DNA of 64,000 nucleotides from Corynebacterium pseudokroppenstedtii (GTDB lineage: Bacteria; Actinomycetota; Actinomycetes; Mycobacteriales; Mycobacteriaceae). The first letter of the stretch is position 1. Every line of letters starts with the position of its first letter. Of this stretch, positions 28,416 to 39,132 are shown one piece after another. Below the pieces are notes generated by a model. It was not told the origin of the DNA. It did no database searches and saw nothing but the letters and a program-made list of their open reading frames with translations. The DNA lies in the NCBI RefSeq assembly GCF_019754945.1, contig NZ_JAEUWU010000001.1, forward strand, positions 62,001 to 126,000. The letters are read 5' to 3'. The translations under genes were made by a program, and so were the position numbers.

Positions 28416-28691
28416 ATGGCACACAAGAAAGGTGCGGCCAGCTCAAACAACGGTCGCGATTCAGAGTCAAAGCGCCTCGGCGTGAAGCGCTTCGGTGGCC
28501 AGCAGGTCAAGGCGGGCGAGATTCTTGTTCGCCAGCGTGGTACCTCATTCCACCCCGGCGAAAACGTCGGCCGTGGTGGCGACGACACGCTCTTCGCCCT
28601 GAAAGCAGGTGCAGTTCAGTTCGCTCGCAAGCGTAACCGTCGCACCGTCAATATCGTCGAGAACGTCGAAGCTGAGCCCGCCAAGGCCTAG
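28416..28691 (+). CDS. rpmA: 50S ribosomal protein L27
   Basis: 91-residue L27 with the typical [17 protein letters not shown]-terminus, which reaches toward the peptidyl-transferase centre. The [16 protein letters not shown] and [17 protein letters not shown] segments follow. No N-terminal cleavage extension of the Firmicute type is present. AAGGAGGG precedes the ATG. It is closed by a good intrinsic terminator. Confidence 0.98.
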   Translation: MAHKKGAASSNNGRDSESKRLGVKRFGGQQVKAGEILVRQRGTSFHPGENVGRGGDDTLFALKAGAVQFARKRNRRTVNIVENVEAEPAKA

Positions 28692-28707
28692 TTCGCCGTC
28701 TCCGCAG

Positions 28708-28746
28708 CTCCTCCGGCGTCTTATCGCCCGGGGGAGTTCTTTTTAT
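28708..28746 (+). terminator. Terminator after rpmA
   Basis: GC-rich stem of about 10 pairs (CTCCTCCGG with CCGGGGGAG, about 28708-28717 and 28725-28736) followed by TTCTTTTTAT. It has the form of a Rho-independent terminator. Confidence 0.8.
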
Positions 28747-28822
28747 ATGTGGAATAATGACCTGGCAGGTATGCCAAGCATTCCCACCCCACCCCAACCC
28801 CAACGATGTTGAGGGAGAACTC

Positions 28823-30298
28823 GTGAGCCACCACAGCCGGACTAGCACCACAACCCCTCACAGCGAATCTCTGGATCGCGGGTTGGAATCGCGGCACATG
28901 AACATGATCGCCATCGGCGGCGCCATCGGTACCGGGCTCTTCGTCGCTTCGGGTGCCACCATTGCCGACGCCGGCCCCGGCGGTGCCCTCGTCGCCTACG
29001 GTGCTATCGGCCTCATGGTGTTCCTGCTGATGCAGTCACTGGGGGAAATGGCGACATATTCACCGGTGTCGGGGGCCTTCGCGCACTATGCCCGCACCTA
29101 CGTGTCTCCGTCCTTCGGTTTCGCCACAGGCTGGAACTACTGGTTCAACTGGGCGATCACTGTAGCGGCAGAGCTAGTAGCGGCAGCCCTGGTCATGAAA
29201 TTTTGGTTTCCCTCGACGCCGGGTTGGGTGTGGTCCGCGATATTCCTCGCGCTCCTCTTTTCGCTGAATATCGCCTCCGTCAAGGGATATGGGGAAGGCG
29301 AATTCTGGTTCGCGCTCATCAAAGTTGTTGCGGTGATCGTATTCCTGGGCATAGGCGTGCTCATGATCGCCGGGATCTTGGGTGGAAAATCCCCAGGATT
29401 CTCCAACTGGACCCACGGCGAAGCACCATTCAAAGCCGGATTCCTAGGCATCCTCAACGTCTTCATGATCGCCGGATTCTCATTCCAAGGCACGGAGCTC
29501 GTCGGGGTCGCGGCCGGTGAATCACGAAACCCGGATAAAGACATTCCCCGCGCTATCCGCAGCGTGTTCATCCGAATCATGCTTTTCTACATCGGCGCGA
29601 TTGCGGTCATTGGGTTCCTCATCCCGTACACCAACCCCAACCTCCTTCGGTCCGACGTCGACAATATTTCGGTTTCACCCTTCACCTTGGTGTTCCAAAA
29701 TGCGGGTGTTCTTGCCGCTGCGACCATCATGAACGCGGTCATCTTGACCTCGATTTTGTCGGCGGGAAACTCCGGCCTGTACGCGTCGACACGAATGCTG
29801 TATGCGATGGCGAAGGATGGGGTCGCACCGCGCATCTTCGCAAAAACATCGAAACGCGGTGTGCCCCGGCCGGCACTCTTTGCCACCACGGCGGTGGGAT
29901 TGCTGTGTTTCCTCACCTCGTTGATTGGGGAAGGCGCAGCATACGAGTGGCTGGTTAACGCGTCGGGTCTAGCCGGTTTCTTAGCGTGGATGTCGATTGC
30001 GTGGAGCCATTATCGTTTCCGACGCGCCTATATCGCTCAAGGGAATGACCCCGCTGATCTGCCCTATCGTGCTCGCTGGTTCCCCGCTGGGCCGATTGTT
30101 GCGCTGGTGATGTGCGCAGTGGTGATTATCGGGCAGAATTACCAAGCCCTCTTTGATTGGTCTAGTTTCTCTACCATTCTGTCCTCATATATCGGCCTAC
30201 CGCTGTTCATTGCGTTGTGGGTGGGGCACAAGCTCTCCACCCGCTCCCATATGGTTCCCCTCGACGATGTCGACATTAGCCGGCATCATCAGATGTAA
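28823..30298 (+). CDS. Amino-acid permease of the APC/AAT family (LysP/AroP-like)
   Basis: Proton-coupled amino-acid importer with twelve predicted membrane segments. The family hallmarks are present: [20 protein letters not shown] in segment 1, GPGGALVAY, and the conserved [15 protein letters not shown] in the middle. The start is taken as the GTG at 28823, preceded by GAGGGAG (28809-28815), rather than the frame opening at 28757. About 24 hydrophilic residues precede segment 1. It stands between the rpmA terminator and obgE. The substrate class (basic or aromatic amino acid) cannot be decided. Confidence 0.9.
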   Translation: MSHHSRTSTTTPHSESLDRGLESRHMNMIAIGGAIGTGLFVASGATIADAGPGGALVAYGAIGLMVFLLMQSLGEMATYSPVSGAFAHYARTYVSPSFGFATGWNYWFNWAITVAAELVAAALVMKFWFPSTPGWVWSAIFLALLFSLNIASVKGYGEGEFWFALIKVVAVIVFLGIGVLMIAGILGGKSPGFSNWTHGEAPFKAGFLGILNVFMIAGFSFQGTELVGVAAGESRNPDKDIPRAIRSVFIRIMLFYIGAIAVIGFLIPYTNPNLLRSDVDNISVSPFTLVFQNAGVLAAATIMNAVILTSILSAGNSGLYASTRMLYAMAKDGVAPRIFAKTSKRGVPRPALFATTAVGLLCFLTSLIGEGAAYEWLVNASGLAGFLAWMSIAWSHYRFRRAYIAQGNDPADLPYRARWFPAGPIVALVMCAVVIIGQNYQALFDWSSFSTILSSYIGLPLFIALWVGHKLSTRSHMVPLDDVDISRHHQM

Positions 30299-30354
30299 GA
30301 TCGGCAGCGCTTGATCCGGCTCACCCGAGCCGTTTCACGGAAGGATTGGAATTC

Positions 30355-31896
30355 ATGCCTCAGTTTGTTGACCGCGTTGTGCTGCATGTCCGCGCTGGCG
30401 ATGGCGGCCATGGGTGCGCATCCATTCACCGCGAGAAATTCGTCCCCCTGGGCGGCCCCGATGGGGGCAATGGCGGCCACGGCGGTGACGTTATTCTGGA
30501 GGTCAGCAACCAGGTTCACACGCTCGTCGACTTCCACTTCCACCCGCATATCAAGGCAACCCGTGGCGGCAATGGGGCTGGTGACAACCGCAATGGAGCT
30601 CGGGGCGAAGACCTGGTCCTCCCCGTTCCCGATGGCACCGTCGTTACGGAACCCGACGGCACCGTGGTCGCGGATTTGATGGGCGTCGGCACGCGGTTCA
30701 CCATCGCAGAGGGCGGCTACGGGGGACTGGGGAACGCTGCCCTTGTTTCAAAGGCGCGCCGGGCGCCGGGTTTTGCCCTCCTCGGCGAGCCAGGTGAAGA
30801 AAAAGACGTCGTCCTTGAACTCAAGTCCATTGCCGACGTTGGACTGGTGGGCTACCCCTCGGCGGGGAAGTCGTCACTGATCAGCGTGCTCTCGGCTGCG
30901 AAGCCGAAGATTGCGGATTATCCCTTCACGACGCTGACGCCGAATCTCGGGGTCGTCATGGTGGATAATGACGCTTTCACGATCGCGGATGTCCCCGGTT
31001 TGATCCCCGGTGCTTCTGAAGGGCGTGGCCTGGGGTTGGATTTCCTGCGCCATATTGAACGATGTGCGGTGATCGCCCATGTGGTTGATCCGGCGGCTCT
31101 GGAAGCTGACCGCAACCCGGTCGATGACATTCGTGCGCTGGAAGAAGAGTTAGCTGCGTATCAAACAGCGTTGGATCACGACACGGGGCTGGGGGATTTG
31201 CGTGAGCGTCCGCGTGTCATTGTTCTGACGAAGATGGATGTTCCTGACGCACGTGATATGGCTGAGCTGGAGAAGGAGTCTCTCGAACAGTTCGGGTGGC
31301 CCATTTTCACGATTTCGTCGGTCGCCCACGAGGGCTTGGACGAGCTTCGTTTCGGTTTATGGGAGATCGTGAAGAAGTATCGGTCTGAGCATCCGGTCGA
31401 CGAGGAGCCCGTGGCGGTTCTTCGGCCCGAGCCTGTTGACAAGCGTCGAGGAAAACTGGGCCGCAAGAGCGGAGCGAAAAACGCCGGTGAGGATTTCGTC
31501 GTTCACACGGATAATGGCACGGACAATGAGCTCGGCGGCTTTATCGTCGAAGGTAAGAAACTCGACCGCTGGATTCGTCAGACCGACTTCGAGAACGATG
31601 AAGCGGTGGGGTACTTGGCTGATCGCCTGGCCCGAATCGGTGTGGAGGATGCTCTCTTTGATGCTGGCGCCGAGCCAGGCTGCGATGTGACTATTGGCGA
31701 CATCACGTTTGAGTGGGAGCCGACAACCTCGGCGGGTATCGACCGCACACCGGATAGTCGTGGTTCGGATGCGCGCTTGTCACAGAACCATCGTGCTACC
31801 GCGGAAGATCGTAAGCGGGCGTCGCAGGTTCGTCGTGGACTTATTGATGAATACGACCTGGGACAAGAAGCGTCACGCGAGCGGTGGGAAGGCTAA
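30355..31896 (+). CDS. obgE: GTPase ObgE/CgtA
   Basis: Ribosome-assembly and stress GTPase. The Gly-rich Obg domain (1-158) has repeats such as [14 protein letters not shown]. The G domain has GYPSAGKSS near residue 165, switch region [16 protein letters not shown] and the specificity motif LTKMD. A C-terminal OCT domain (about 365-440) is followed by a basic tail. The 513-residue length matches mycobacterial Obg. The ATG at 30355 has GGAAGGA 8 bases upstream. The Obg gene commonly follows rpmA; here a permease gene is inserted between. Confidence 0.97.
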   Translation: MPQFVDRVVLHVRAGDGGHGCASIHREKFVPLGGPDGGNGGHGGDVILEVSNQVHTLVDFHFHPHIKATRGGNGAGDNRNGARGEDLVLPVPDGTVVTEPDGTVVADLMGVGTRFTIAEGGYGGLGNAALVSKARRAPGFALLGEPGEEKDVVLELKSIADVGLVGYPSAGKSSLISVLSAAKPKIADYPFTTLTPNLGVVMVDNDAFTIADVPGLIPGASEGRGLGLDFLRHIERCAVIAHVVDPAALEADRNPVDDIRALEEELAAYQTALDHDTGLGDLRERPRVIVLTKMDVPDARDMAELEKESLEQFGWPIFTISSVAHEGLDELRFGLWEIVKKYRSEHPVDEEPVAVLRPEPVDKRRGKLGRKSGAKNAGEDFVVHTDNGTDNELGGFIVEGKKLDRWIRQTDFENDEAVGYLADRLARIGVEDALFDAGAEPGCDVTIGDITFEWEPTTSAGIDRTPDSRGSDARLSQNHRATAEDRKRASQVRRGLIDEYDLGQEASRERWEG

Positions 31897-32013
31897 ACAC
31901 CGAAGAGTAGAGGAAGGGAATTGGCCGATCCGCGCGCTGTGACGCGCTCAACATCTTCCGCCAAAATGCAAGGAAAAAGACACTGCAGACCGTCGAAAAC
32001 GGTCGGATGGAAT

Positions 32014-32042
32014 ATGACAGTTCCTCCTTTTCTTGCTAATAC
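32014..32042 (+). promoter_or_regulatory. Promoter of proB
   Basis: ATGACA (32014-32019), 17-base spacer, TAATAC (32037-32042). It is one of the best sigma-A-like matches in the window. The predicted start near 32049 excludes translation from the upstream frame opening at 32033. Confidence 0.65.
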
Positions 32043-32128
32043 TGGATAGCGTGCTTGATGAGCGGCAGAGGACGTATGCCCTCATCTCTTCATCACTTTT
32101 CTGTTCTCAATCTGATGTATCAGGATCG

Positions 32129-33535
32129 ATGCCTTCTTCTACCCAGACACTGACCCCTGAACAAACGACTAATAACCCGACAGATCACACGAACGCCGAT
32201 AGCGACGTCGCACCCGACCATCCACAACCGTCTGACCAGGAAGCGTCGGGTCACCAGCCCGGCGCCGAACTCCCTTCGAACTTCCAGTCAGACGCACCTG
32301 CCCCTGAGGGAGTACCCATGCGTGACGATGTGCACGTACATATGCCAGGCCCGGTTGTTCCGGCCAAAGAATTCCAATTCCCGGACCCCGACCAGGGCAT
32401 AGATGATCGTGCCGCTGGCCACGAATCCACCGTTCGTGAGCGTATCGCCGACGCTAAGAAAATCGTCGTCAAGATTGGGTCCTCCTCGTTGACGGATGAC
32501 AACGGGGCCGTGTACCCGGAGGCCATGGACCGCATTTGCGATGCGCTCGAGGCTCGCATGGCCCGTGGCAGTGACGTGATTGTTGTGTCATCGGGCGCGG
32601 TGGCCTGCGGCATGAAACCACTGAACTTGCCGACGAAACCCACCGACTTAGCGACGAAACAGGCAGCTGCCGCCGTCGGCCAGGTGCTGTTGGCGCAAGA
32701 GTGGGGGCGGACGTTCGCCCGCTACGGCAGGCCCATCGCTCAGGTTTTGTTAACACAGTCCGACGCGGGGCGTCGTGACCGTGCTCGCAACGCACAGCGC
32801 ACGATTGATCGCCTTCGCCGAATGCACGTCGTTCCCATTGTTAACGAGAACGATGCAGTGGCGACCTCGGAAATGCGCTTCGGCGACAACGACCGCCTGG
32901 CCGCGCTGGTCGCACACCTGGTCTCTGCGGATGCGTTGGTGTTGCTGTCCGATGTGGATGGTTTGTACGACCGCAACCCGTCCTCGCCGGGGGCGCGCTT
33001 TGTCCCTGAGGTCAAGAGCGGCAACGATTTGAAGGAAGTCGCCGCCGGTGATGGCGGCAAACTGGGGACAGGTGGCATGGCCTCAAAGCTTTCGGCTGCT
33101 CGGTTGGCCTCGCGCGCTGGCGTTCCGGTGCTGTTAACCTCCACGGCTAACATCGGCCCGGCGCTGAATGATGCGGACGTCGGAACGGCGTTCTGGCCAC
33201 GCGAAGAGCGCTTGTCAGCATGGAAATTCTGGGCGCTGTATGCCGCCGACGCCAGCGGCACGTTGCGCCTTGATGCCGGCGCGATGAAAGCCGTGACGGA
33301 AAAGCACTCGTCGCTTCTTGCTGTTGGTATTCGTCGTGCCGATGGGGACTTCACCGCGGGTGACATCGTCGATATTGTGGGCCCGAAGGGGCAGGTCATT
33401 GGCCGTGGCGAGGTTAATTACGACTCCTCGACATTGGCAGACATGATTGGGCGTTCCTCGGAGGAGCTGCCCGAATACCTCCACCGTCCCGTGGTACACC
33501 GCGATTATTTGTCGAATTTCGCTTCCCGCGCCTAG
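32129..33535 (+). CDS. proB: Glutamate 5-kinase
   Basis: First enzyme of proline synthesis, phosphorylating the gamma-carboxyl of glutamate. The kinase core starts at [12 protein letters not shown] and continues through [18 protein letters not shown] and [14 protein letters not shown]-terminal PUA domain ends the protein ([13 protein letters not shown]). An unusual acidic, Pro/Gln/Asp-rich N-terminal extension of about 105 residues precedes the core. Start uncertain: 32129 (weak AGGA) or 32318, where GAGGGAG lies 5 bases ahead and would shorten the extension to about 42 residues. proA follows. Confidence 0.93.
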   Translation: MPSSTQTLTPEQTTNNPTDHTNADSDVAPDHPQPSDQEASGHQPGAELPSNFQSDAPAPEGVPMRDDVHVHMPGPVVPAKEFQFPDPDQGIDDRAAGHESTVRERIADAKKIVVKIGSSSLTDDNGAVYPEAMDRICDALEARMARGSDVIVVSSGAVACGMKPLNLPTKPTDLATKQAAAAVGQVLLAQEWGRTFARYGRPIAQVLLTQSDAGRRDRARNAQRTIDRLRRMHVVPIVNENDAVATSEMRFGDNDRLAALVAHLVSADALVLLSDVDGLYDRNPSSPGARFVPEVKSGNDLKEVAAGDGGKLGTGGMASKLSAARLASRAGVPVLLTSTANIGPALNDADVGTAFWPREERLSAWKFWALYAADASGTLRLDAGAMKAVTEKHSSLLAVGIRRADGDFTAGDIVDIVGPKGQVIGRGEVNYDSSTLADMIGRSSEELPEYLHRPVVHRDYLSNFASRA

Positions 33536-33635
33536 GTGGGGCAGTAGGTTAAAAGCATCGTGAGGACATCACGGCGGCGATTGATACACGTTGATTACTG
33601 CGCCGTGATTGACAACCACAATGAAGAAAGGCTTC

Positions 33636-34967
33636 ATGACAACACCTAGCCAGAATCCCCAGACCGACCCCAAGACGACCGACCAGAACACAAAGCTCGA
33701 AGACGAGCGTGCACAGGAGCGCGCTGAGGTCCTCGATAAGGCTCAGCGTGCGCATGACGTTGCCCACACGCTTCGTTTAACAACTGTTCAAAAGAATGAG
33801 CTGCTCCATCACGCCGCTGATGCATTAGTGAAGTCAGCGTCGGCAATTATTGAGGCGAATGACAAAGATGTTGCAGCTGGCCGTGAGCGGGGGATGTCCG
33901 AGGCCCTCATCGACCGTCTGGTTCTCGACGAGGATCGCATCGAGGGAATCGCCGATGGCCTGCGCCAGGTGGCTGCGCTGCCCGACCCCGTGGGCGATAT
34001 CGTTCGCGGCTCGACCTTGCCGAATGGTTTGGAGCTCAAGCAGGTGCGCGTCCCGCTCGGCGTGATGGGCATGGTTTATGAGGCCCGTCCGAACGTGACA
34101 GTTGATGCCTTCGGCTTGGCGCTGAAGTCGGGGAATGTTGCGCTGCTTCGCGGATCAAAGTCCGCCGTTCATTCCAATAGCGCGCTGGTCGATGTACTCC
34201 GGCAGGCCTGCGCGGACCAGGACGTGCCCGAGGACGCCGTGCAGCTTTTGCCCTGCACCACGCACGACAGCGTCCAGGATCTGATTACGGCTCGTGGCCT
34301 GGTGGACATCGTGATCCCCCGCGGCGGTGCCGGCCTGATCAACGCCGTCGTCACCGGCGCAACGGTGCCAACAATCGAAACGGGCACCGGAAATTGCCAC
34401 TTCTACGTGCACAAAGACGCCGACCTTGCCGACGCCATCGCGATGGTGATCAATGGCAAGACCCGACGCTGCTCTGTGTGCAACGCGACCGAAACGGTTC
34501 TTCTCGACGGGCGCCTGCCCGATGAGGACAAAGTCGCTGTGCTCAAGGCCCTCCAGGACGCGGGCGTGACCATCCACGGACGCCAGGAACTGCGTGACCT
34601 GGGCGTCGACAATGTGGTGGAAGCCGAGGAAAAGGACTGGACGTCGGAGTACTTGTCCATGGATATCGCCGCAGCGATTGTTCCCGACGAACAGGGCGCC
34701 GTTGACTGGATCCGCACCTATTCGACGGGCCACTCGGAGGCCATTGCCACACAGGACTGGTCGGCGGCGAAGGAATTTGAAGCTGCTGTGGACGCCGCGG
34801 CTGTGTACGTCAACGCATCGACGGCGTACACCGATGGTGAGCAGTTCGGCTTCGGTGCAGAAATCGGCATTTCGACGCAAAAACTGCACGCGCGTGGCCC
34901 TATGGGGTTGCCGGAATTGACCTCCACGAAGTGGGTCATTTACGGAGAGGGACACACTCGCCCGTAG
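33636..34967 (+). CDS. proA: Gamma-glutamyl phosphate reductase
   Basis: Second enzyme of proline synthesis, reducing gamma-glutamyl phosphate to the semialdehyde with NADPH. ALDH-fold protein of 443 residues. [19 protein letters not shown] is the family signature, the nucleophile is the Cys of CNATET near residue 290, and DIVIPRGG is conserved. AGAAAGG precedes the ATG at 33636; in-frame codons from 33609 are less well supported. It follows proB by 100 bases and nadD follows by 10 bases, so proA-nadD are one unit. Confidence 0.96.
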   Translation: MTTPSQNPQTDPKTTDQNTKLEDERAQERAEVLDKAQRAHDVAHTLRLTTVQKNELLHHAADALVKSASAIIEANDKDVAAGRERGMSEALIDRLVLDEDRIEGIADGLRQVAALPDPVGDIVRGSTLPNGLELKQVRVPLGVMGMVYEARPNVTVDAFGLALKSGNVALLRGSKSAVHSNSALVDVLRQACADQDVPEDAVQLLPCTTHDSVQDLITARGLVDIVIPRGGAGLINAVVTGATVPTIETGTGNCHFYVHKDADLADAIAMVINGKTRRCSVCNATETVLLDGRLPDEDKVAVLKALQDAGVTIHGRQELRDLGVDNVVEAEEKDWTSEYLSMDIAAAIVPDEQGAVDWIRTYSTGHSEAIATQDWSAAKEFEAAVDAAAVYVNASTAYTDGEQFGFGAEIGISTQKLHARGPMGLPELTSTKWVIYGEGHTRP

Positions 34968-34977
34968 AGTTTATTCT

Positions 34978-35616
34978 GTGATGCAGACGTCAACGAACTA
35001 TCCGCGCCTTGGAATTATGGGCGGCACCTTTGATCCCATTCATCATGGGCACTTGGTGGCCGCCTCCGAGGTCGCGGATCTTTTTTCTTTGGATCGCGTA
35101 CTGTTCGTTCCGACGGGGCAGCCGTGGCAGAAGAAGAACCGCACCGTGACGCCGGCCGAAGACCGCTATCTCATGACCACGATTGCGACGGCGTCGAATC
35201 CTCGGTTTAGTGTGTCGAGGGTGGATATCGACCGCGGCGGCCCCACATATACCGTCGATACGCTCCATGATTTGCACCAGCGATACCCACACGCCGAATT
35301 GTTCTTCATCACCGGTGCCGACGCTGTGGCGAGGATGGCAACGTGGCGCGATTGCACCGAGATGATGTCATTGGCGACGTTCGTCGCCGTCACGCGGCCC
35401 GGGTATTCGTTGGAGAAAACCGAGCTAGGCCCGTTGGGGGATAGTGTCACGATGGTTGAGGTGCCGGCTATGGCGATTTCGTCGACGAATATTCGCGCGC
35501 GTGCAAGGGCGAATCGGCCTATTTGGTATCTCGTGCCCGATGGTGTGGTGCAATACATTGCGAAGGAAAAGCTGTACCTGCCCTCAGGACAAGTCGGGGC
35601 GTCGAGTATGTGGTAG
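34978..35616 (+). CDS. nadD: Nicotinate-nucleotide adenylyltransferase
   Basis: Adenylates nicotinate mononucleotide in NAD synthesis. The nucleotidyl-transferase motif [12 protein letters not shown] is at residues 15-26 and the C-terminal ISSTNIR near residue 168. The 212-residue length is normal. The start is GTG at 34978 or ATG at 34981, with no clear Shine-Dalgarno. The order proA-nadD-rsfS is that of mycobacteria (Rv2427c region to Rv2420c). Confidence 0.95.
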   Translation: MMQTSTNYPRLGIMGGTFDPIHHGHLVAASEVADLFSLDRVLFVPTGQPWQKKNRTVTPAEDRYLMTTIATASNPRFSVSRVDIDRGGPTYTVDTLHDLHQRYPHAELFFITGADAVARMATWRDCTEMMSLATFVAVTRPGYSLEKTELGPLGDSVTMVEVPAMAISSTNIRARARANRPIWYLVPDGVVQYIAKEKLYLPSGQVGASSMW

Positions 35617-35713
35617 GCCTTATGCGGTAAGCGGGGTCCCGTGTCACAATGAGACTTTGCTTCCCCGCCGACAAGACTGAACAACAATAACGAAAACAAC
35701 AACGAAGGATTTT

Positions 35714-36181
35714 ATGGCTGCATCAGAAGAATCAGTGAGCATGGCGCAGATTGCCGCGCGTGCCGCATCGGACAAAATAGCGTCGGACATCGTTGTCTTG
35801 GACGTGTCAGGCCAGCTGGTGATCACCGACTGTTTCGTCGTATGTAGTGGCGATAACGAACGCCATGTCATGTCTATTGCCGATGAAATCGAAGACAAAC
35901 TCGCCGAAGCGGGCCACAAGCCGGTCCGACGCGAGGGCAGCCGTGAAGCGCGCTGGGTGCTGTTGGATTACAACGACATTGTGGTACATGTCCAGCGCGA
36001 GCCGGAGCGCGATTTTTATGGGCTCGATAGCCTGTGGAAAGACTGCCCCGTGATCGAGATCGAAGGCATCGAACCATCCCAGCGCGGTGGGTTCTCTGAT
36101 ACCAGCGACGCGGCGCACCGGGCCGATGTGATTGATGACATACCACTGGCCGGCCGTGAACCCGACGCGGACGAAATCTAG
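35714..36181 (+). CDS. rsfS: Ribosomal silencing factor RsfS
   Basis: Binds L14 and blocks subunit joining when nutrients are short. The 155-residue protein shows the family run DIVVLDVSGQLVITDCFVVCSG and, later, the WVLLDYNDIVVHVQ and RDFYGLDSLW motifs. A 30-residue acidic tail follows. GAAGGA precedes the ATG. It lies 9 bases upstream of the phosphatase gene, in an operon that runs on to degV. Confidence 0.95.
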   Translation: MAASEESVSMAQIAARAASDKIASDIVVLDVSGQLVITDCFVVCSGDNERHVMSIADEIEDKLAEAGHKPVRREGSREARWVLLDYNDIVVHVQREPERDFYGLDSLWKDCPVIEIEGIEPSQRGGFSDTSDAAHRADVIDDIPLAGREPDADEI

Positions 36182-36190
36182 GTAGTACCG

Positions 36191-36991
36191 ATGGCTCGCC
36201 GCCTTATTCTTCTTCGACACGGCCAGACGGATTACAACGCCACTGGCCGCATGCAGGGCCAGATGGATACGCACCTCAGCGATCTGGGGCGACAGCAAGC
36301 CCAGCGGACGGCTGACGAACTCAGTCGGTGGGATATCCGACGAGTGGTGACCTCTGACCTGTCGCGAGCAGCGGAAACTGCAGGGCTGATTGCGGCCCCT
36401 CATGGGCTCACCCCCGTGCTCGATGAGCGCTTGCGTGAGACCCATTTGGGGGCGTGGCAGGCCCGTTCGCATGAGGAGATTGATGCTGCTCACCCTGGTC
36501 AGCGCGCGATGTGGCGGCATAACCCTCATTGGGCCCCGCCGGGTGGTGAGACCCGTCTTGAGGTCGCTGCCCGTGCCCGCAGCCTTGTTGATGAGCTCAT
36601 GCACTCGTTCCCCGAGTGGGAAGGCGGCACGGTCGTGTGCGTGGCCCACGGAGGAACGATCGCCGGCTTGACCTGCTCATTGTTGGGATTGCCGACGGAC
36701 AACTACTCGTCATTTTCGGGGTTGGGGAATACGAGTTGGGCTCAGCTGACGGCGCGCCCACGTTTCCACTACGACCACTCGACCGTCGACAATTCCGGTG
36801 ACCGACCGGCGGATCCAGCGTTGGATACGACCCCGGTGGCGACGTTCTCTGAATCGACTATCGACGATGCGCAGTGGCATCTGGACGCCTGGAATGCGTC
36901 CGCGCTGGGTATTCCCTTTGCGCCTGCTCAACCAGGTAGTGAGGGCGTCGGCGTGACCTATACCAGGACGTCGATCGAGGGGCTGCAGTGA
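36191..36991 (+). CDS. gpgP: Histidine phosphatase family protein, probable glucosyl-3-phosphoglycerate phosphatase
   Basis: Acid-type phosphatase of the phosphoglycerate mutase superfamily. It has the phospho-acceptor LLRHGQTDYN at residues 6-15, SDLSRAAETA, RETHLGAWQ and a second catalytic His in VVCVAHGGT near 155. Position after rsfS matches Rv2419c (GpgP), which makes glucosylglycerate for methylglucose lipopolysaccharide synthesis. The C-terminal 60 residues are divergent. The specific substrate is inferred from synteny only. It overlaps degV by four bases. Confidence 0.8.
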   Translation: MARRLILLRHGQTDYNATGRMQGQMDTHLSDLGRQQAQRTADELSRWDIRRVVTSDLSRAAETAGLIAAPHGLTPVLDERLRETHLGAWQARSHEEIDAAHPGQRAMWRHNPHWAPPGGETRLEVAARARSLVDELMHSFPEWEGGTVVCVAHGGTIAGLTCSLLGLPTDNYSSFSGLGNTSWAQLTARPRFHYDHSTVDNSGDRPADPALDTTPVATFSESTIDDAQWHLDAWNASALGIPFAPAQPGSEGVGVTYTRTSIEGLQ

Positions 36992-37932
36992 CTGTCCGCG
37001 TCGTCACTGATTCCTCATCGTGCTTGCCCGTCGAGAGCGCGCGGGAATGGGGGATTACCGTCCTCCCGCTGCACGTCGTGTCTTCCGACGACGCGAGTTC
37101 GACGTCGGGACTGACGGCGTTGGAACTAGCCGCAGCTTATGGCCGGGAGATGGAACGGTCTGATGACGACGGTGTTGTCGCTGTTCATCTTGGACAAAAG
37201 CTCAGTAGTACCTGGTCAGCGGCGGTGGCAGCCTCCGCGGTGTTTGAAGGAAAAGTCCGCGTTATTGAAACCGATTCGATCGGGATGCCGGTGGGGGAAG
37301 CTGCCATGGCCGCTGCTCGTGCGGCGAAGGATGGTGGGGACCTGGAGGAATGCGCGAGACGTGCGTCGATGATCACTGGCCATTCGCAATTGTTCCTCTA
37401 CCTTGAGCGTACCGACGGTTTGCGACGTTCGGGGCGGATGAGCACGATGTCATCGTTGATGTCATCTGCGCTGCCCGTGAAGTCGTTGTTTTCCCTGCAC
37501 GATGGCAGTTTTGGTGTTGTTGCCCGGACGCGGACGCAAGCGAAAGCCTTTACGCGACTTGTCAACATGGTGGTTGATGCTGCAACCGTGACCACCAGTG
37601 CCGACGATGAGGATGACTCCAGTGGGGATTCCGGTGCGGACGCTGGCTCGACTGTTTCCCGCAGTTCGGATGCTGATCTGGAACCGGTGCGTATCTGCAT
37701 TCATCACTCGGGTGCCGATGACCGTGCACGCCTTGTTGGCGCGGGGCTGAAGAAGGCGTTGGAAGCGGATAATGTGTTCCTTGACCTGGGTAAACGATGG
37801 GGGATAGAAGAGCCCCCGCCTGCGGACGTGGTGCTGACGCAGACTGAACTCTCCCCGGCTTTGGCGGTGCATACCGGTGCCGGCGCGATTGCGGTCTCGG
37901 TGATCAATACGCGCGACGCTGCTGAGTCGTAG
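36988..37932 (+). CDS. DegV family fatty-acid-binding protein
   Basis: DegV proteins bind a fatty acid between two domains; in Firmicutes they feed the fatty-acid kinase FakA. The N-terminal VVTDSSSCLP is the family signature, followed by a GLTA/LSS loop and a SMITGHSQLFLYLERTDGLRRSGRMS segment near 130-155. A Ser/Asp/Gly-rich insert (about 195-225) is atypical. The GTG start overlaps the phosphatase stop. No FakA-like kinase is present in the window, so the partner is unknown. Confidence 0.9.
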   Translation: MTVRVVTDSSSCLPVESAREWGITVLPLHVVSSDDASSTSGLTALELAAAYGREMERSDDDGVVAVHLGQKLSSTWSAAVAASAVFEGKVRVIETDSIGMPVGEAAMAAARAAKDGGDLEECARRASMITGHSQLFLYLERTDGLRRSGRMSTMSSLMSSALPVKSLFSLHDGSFGVVARTRTQAKAFTRLVNMVVDAATVTTSADDEDDSSGDSGADAGSTVSRSSDADLEPVRICIHHSGADDRARLVGAGLKKALEADNVFLDLGKRWGIEEPPPADVVLTQTELSPALAVHTGAGAIAVSVINTRDAAES

Positions 37933-37985
37933 TGGGCACTGCTGCAATCTGGGCTAGCGGGGCAATAGCGGGCACTGTCCATATC

Positions 37986-38009
37986 TGTGGATAACTTTGT
38001 TTATCCACA
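37986..38009. promoter_or_regulatory. Two facing consensus DnaA boxes upstream of comEA
   Basis: TGTGGATAA (37986-37994) and TTATCCACA (38001-38009) are both perfect matches to the TTATNCACA DnaA box, inverted with a 6-base spacer. They lie 65 bases before comEA. The arms could form a 9-bp hairpin, but there is no T-tract, so a terminator is less likely. DnaA control of comEA, or a DnaA-titrating site, is inferred. Confidence 0.7.
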
Positions 38010-38073
38010 ACATGGCCGTCCTGATGGCTGATGTACCCAACGATGATGGGCCGAGTTCTCTACTCTCCGGCTC

Positions 38074-39132
38074 ATGAGTAGCAGCGGCAGTGTGGGGATG
38101 ATGCGGGCGGACGTCGCCAATGAGACCGATGTACTTGAGCGTGGCCCGGACGGCTATATCCCAAGTGACTTTGTGCCACGGTCGAGACCACAGGACACCA
38201 CCTTGTCCTCACCTGTCCATACTTCGAATAGACCGGTGAACAGCGCGGTTCGCGATCGAATCAGGATGTTCGACGCCGAACGCGCCGAGGGGGATAGCAA
38301 CGTTGCCCTTTATGACTTCTCTCGTGATGGACATGCCCGGCGCGGTATCCGGTTTCTCCAGGGGATGTCACCGCGGGCGTGCGTCGGAATAGTTGTCCTT
38401 GCTGTACTCGCGGTGTCCACTGTGATCGGCTTCGCGTTGATGGGGGACGACAATAGTCAGCGCCCAGTGTCTAAAGCGGCGCAGGTGGTGTCAGCCGACG
38501 CAGAGACCCACCGCGGGGAGGCCAGGGAGAAATCCGACGCAGAATCGTCGGACCATGGTTCAACAGGTGCGTCACCGAATAAAAAAGAGGCCGGGGCCCA
38601 GGAGGGATCGCATGGTGGTCACGAGGCGGCGTCGCAGCCGATTACGGTCGCGGTTGTCTGCAATGTCGTTCATCCTGGATTAGTCTCCTTGGATGCCCAA
38701 GCCCGGGTTGATGACGCCGTCAATGCGGCCGGCGGGTTGACTGATCGTGGCAGGTGGGACGGCCTTAATCGTGCGCAAAAGCTAGTTGATGGGCAACAAA
38801 TATGCGTCGGAGAAGAAGGGAAAGAGGGCACCATTATCGGCGGTGAACCATCCGGGAACGCGGGTTCCCCACCGGGGGCGCCGCCGGGAGGCCCGGGCGG
38901 TGGATCCGCGCCGGGCCAGGGACCGCCAGCGAAGTCGGGTGGCGGGACGAATATCAATACGGCAGGCGAGGCAGAGCTGACCGCCATACCTGGAGTCGGG
39001 CCCAAAACGGCGTCGGCAATTATTGCCTACCGCGAGCAGAACGGGCCGTTCCGAAGTATCGACCAATTGGCGGAAGTTAAGGGGATAGGCCCCGCAAAAC
39101 TGGCCGCGATGCGCGATGCCGTCACGATCTGA
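38074..39132 (+). CDS. comEA: ComEA family DNA-binding competence protein
   Basis: Membrane-anchored double-strand DNA receptor of transformation systems. An N-terminal cytoplasmic segment of about 100 residues is followed by one membrane helix (about 104-125) and an acidic linker. An SLBB domain follows (about 190-250, ITVAVVCNVVHPGLV), then a Gly/Pro-rich spacer. The DNA-binding helix-hairpin-helix pair is at 290-352 (INTAGEAELTAIPGVGPKTA and VKGIGPAKLAAMRDA). No Shine-Dalgarno is obvious before the ATG; 38098 is an alternative. Two DnaA boxes precede it. It overlaps comEC by 17 bases. Confidence 0.92.
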   Translation: MSSSGSVGMMRADVANETDVLERGPDGYIPSDFVPRSRPQDTTLSSPVHTSNRPVNSAVRDRIRMFDAERAEGDSNVALYDFSRDGHARRGIRFLQGMSPRACVGIVVLAVLAVSTVIGFALMGDDNSQRPVSKAAQVVSADAETHRGEAREKSDAESSDHGSTGASPNKKEAGAQEGSHGGHEAASQPITVAVVCNVVHPGLVSLDAQARVDDAVNAAGGLTDRGRWDGLNRAQKLVDGQQICVGEEGKEGTIIGGEPSGNAGSPPGAPPGGPGGGSAPGQGPPAKSGGGTNINTAGEAELTAIPGVGPKTASAIIAYREQNGPFRSIDQLAEVKGIGPAKLAAMRDAVTI

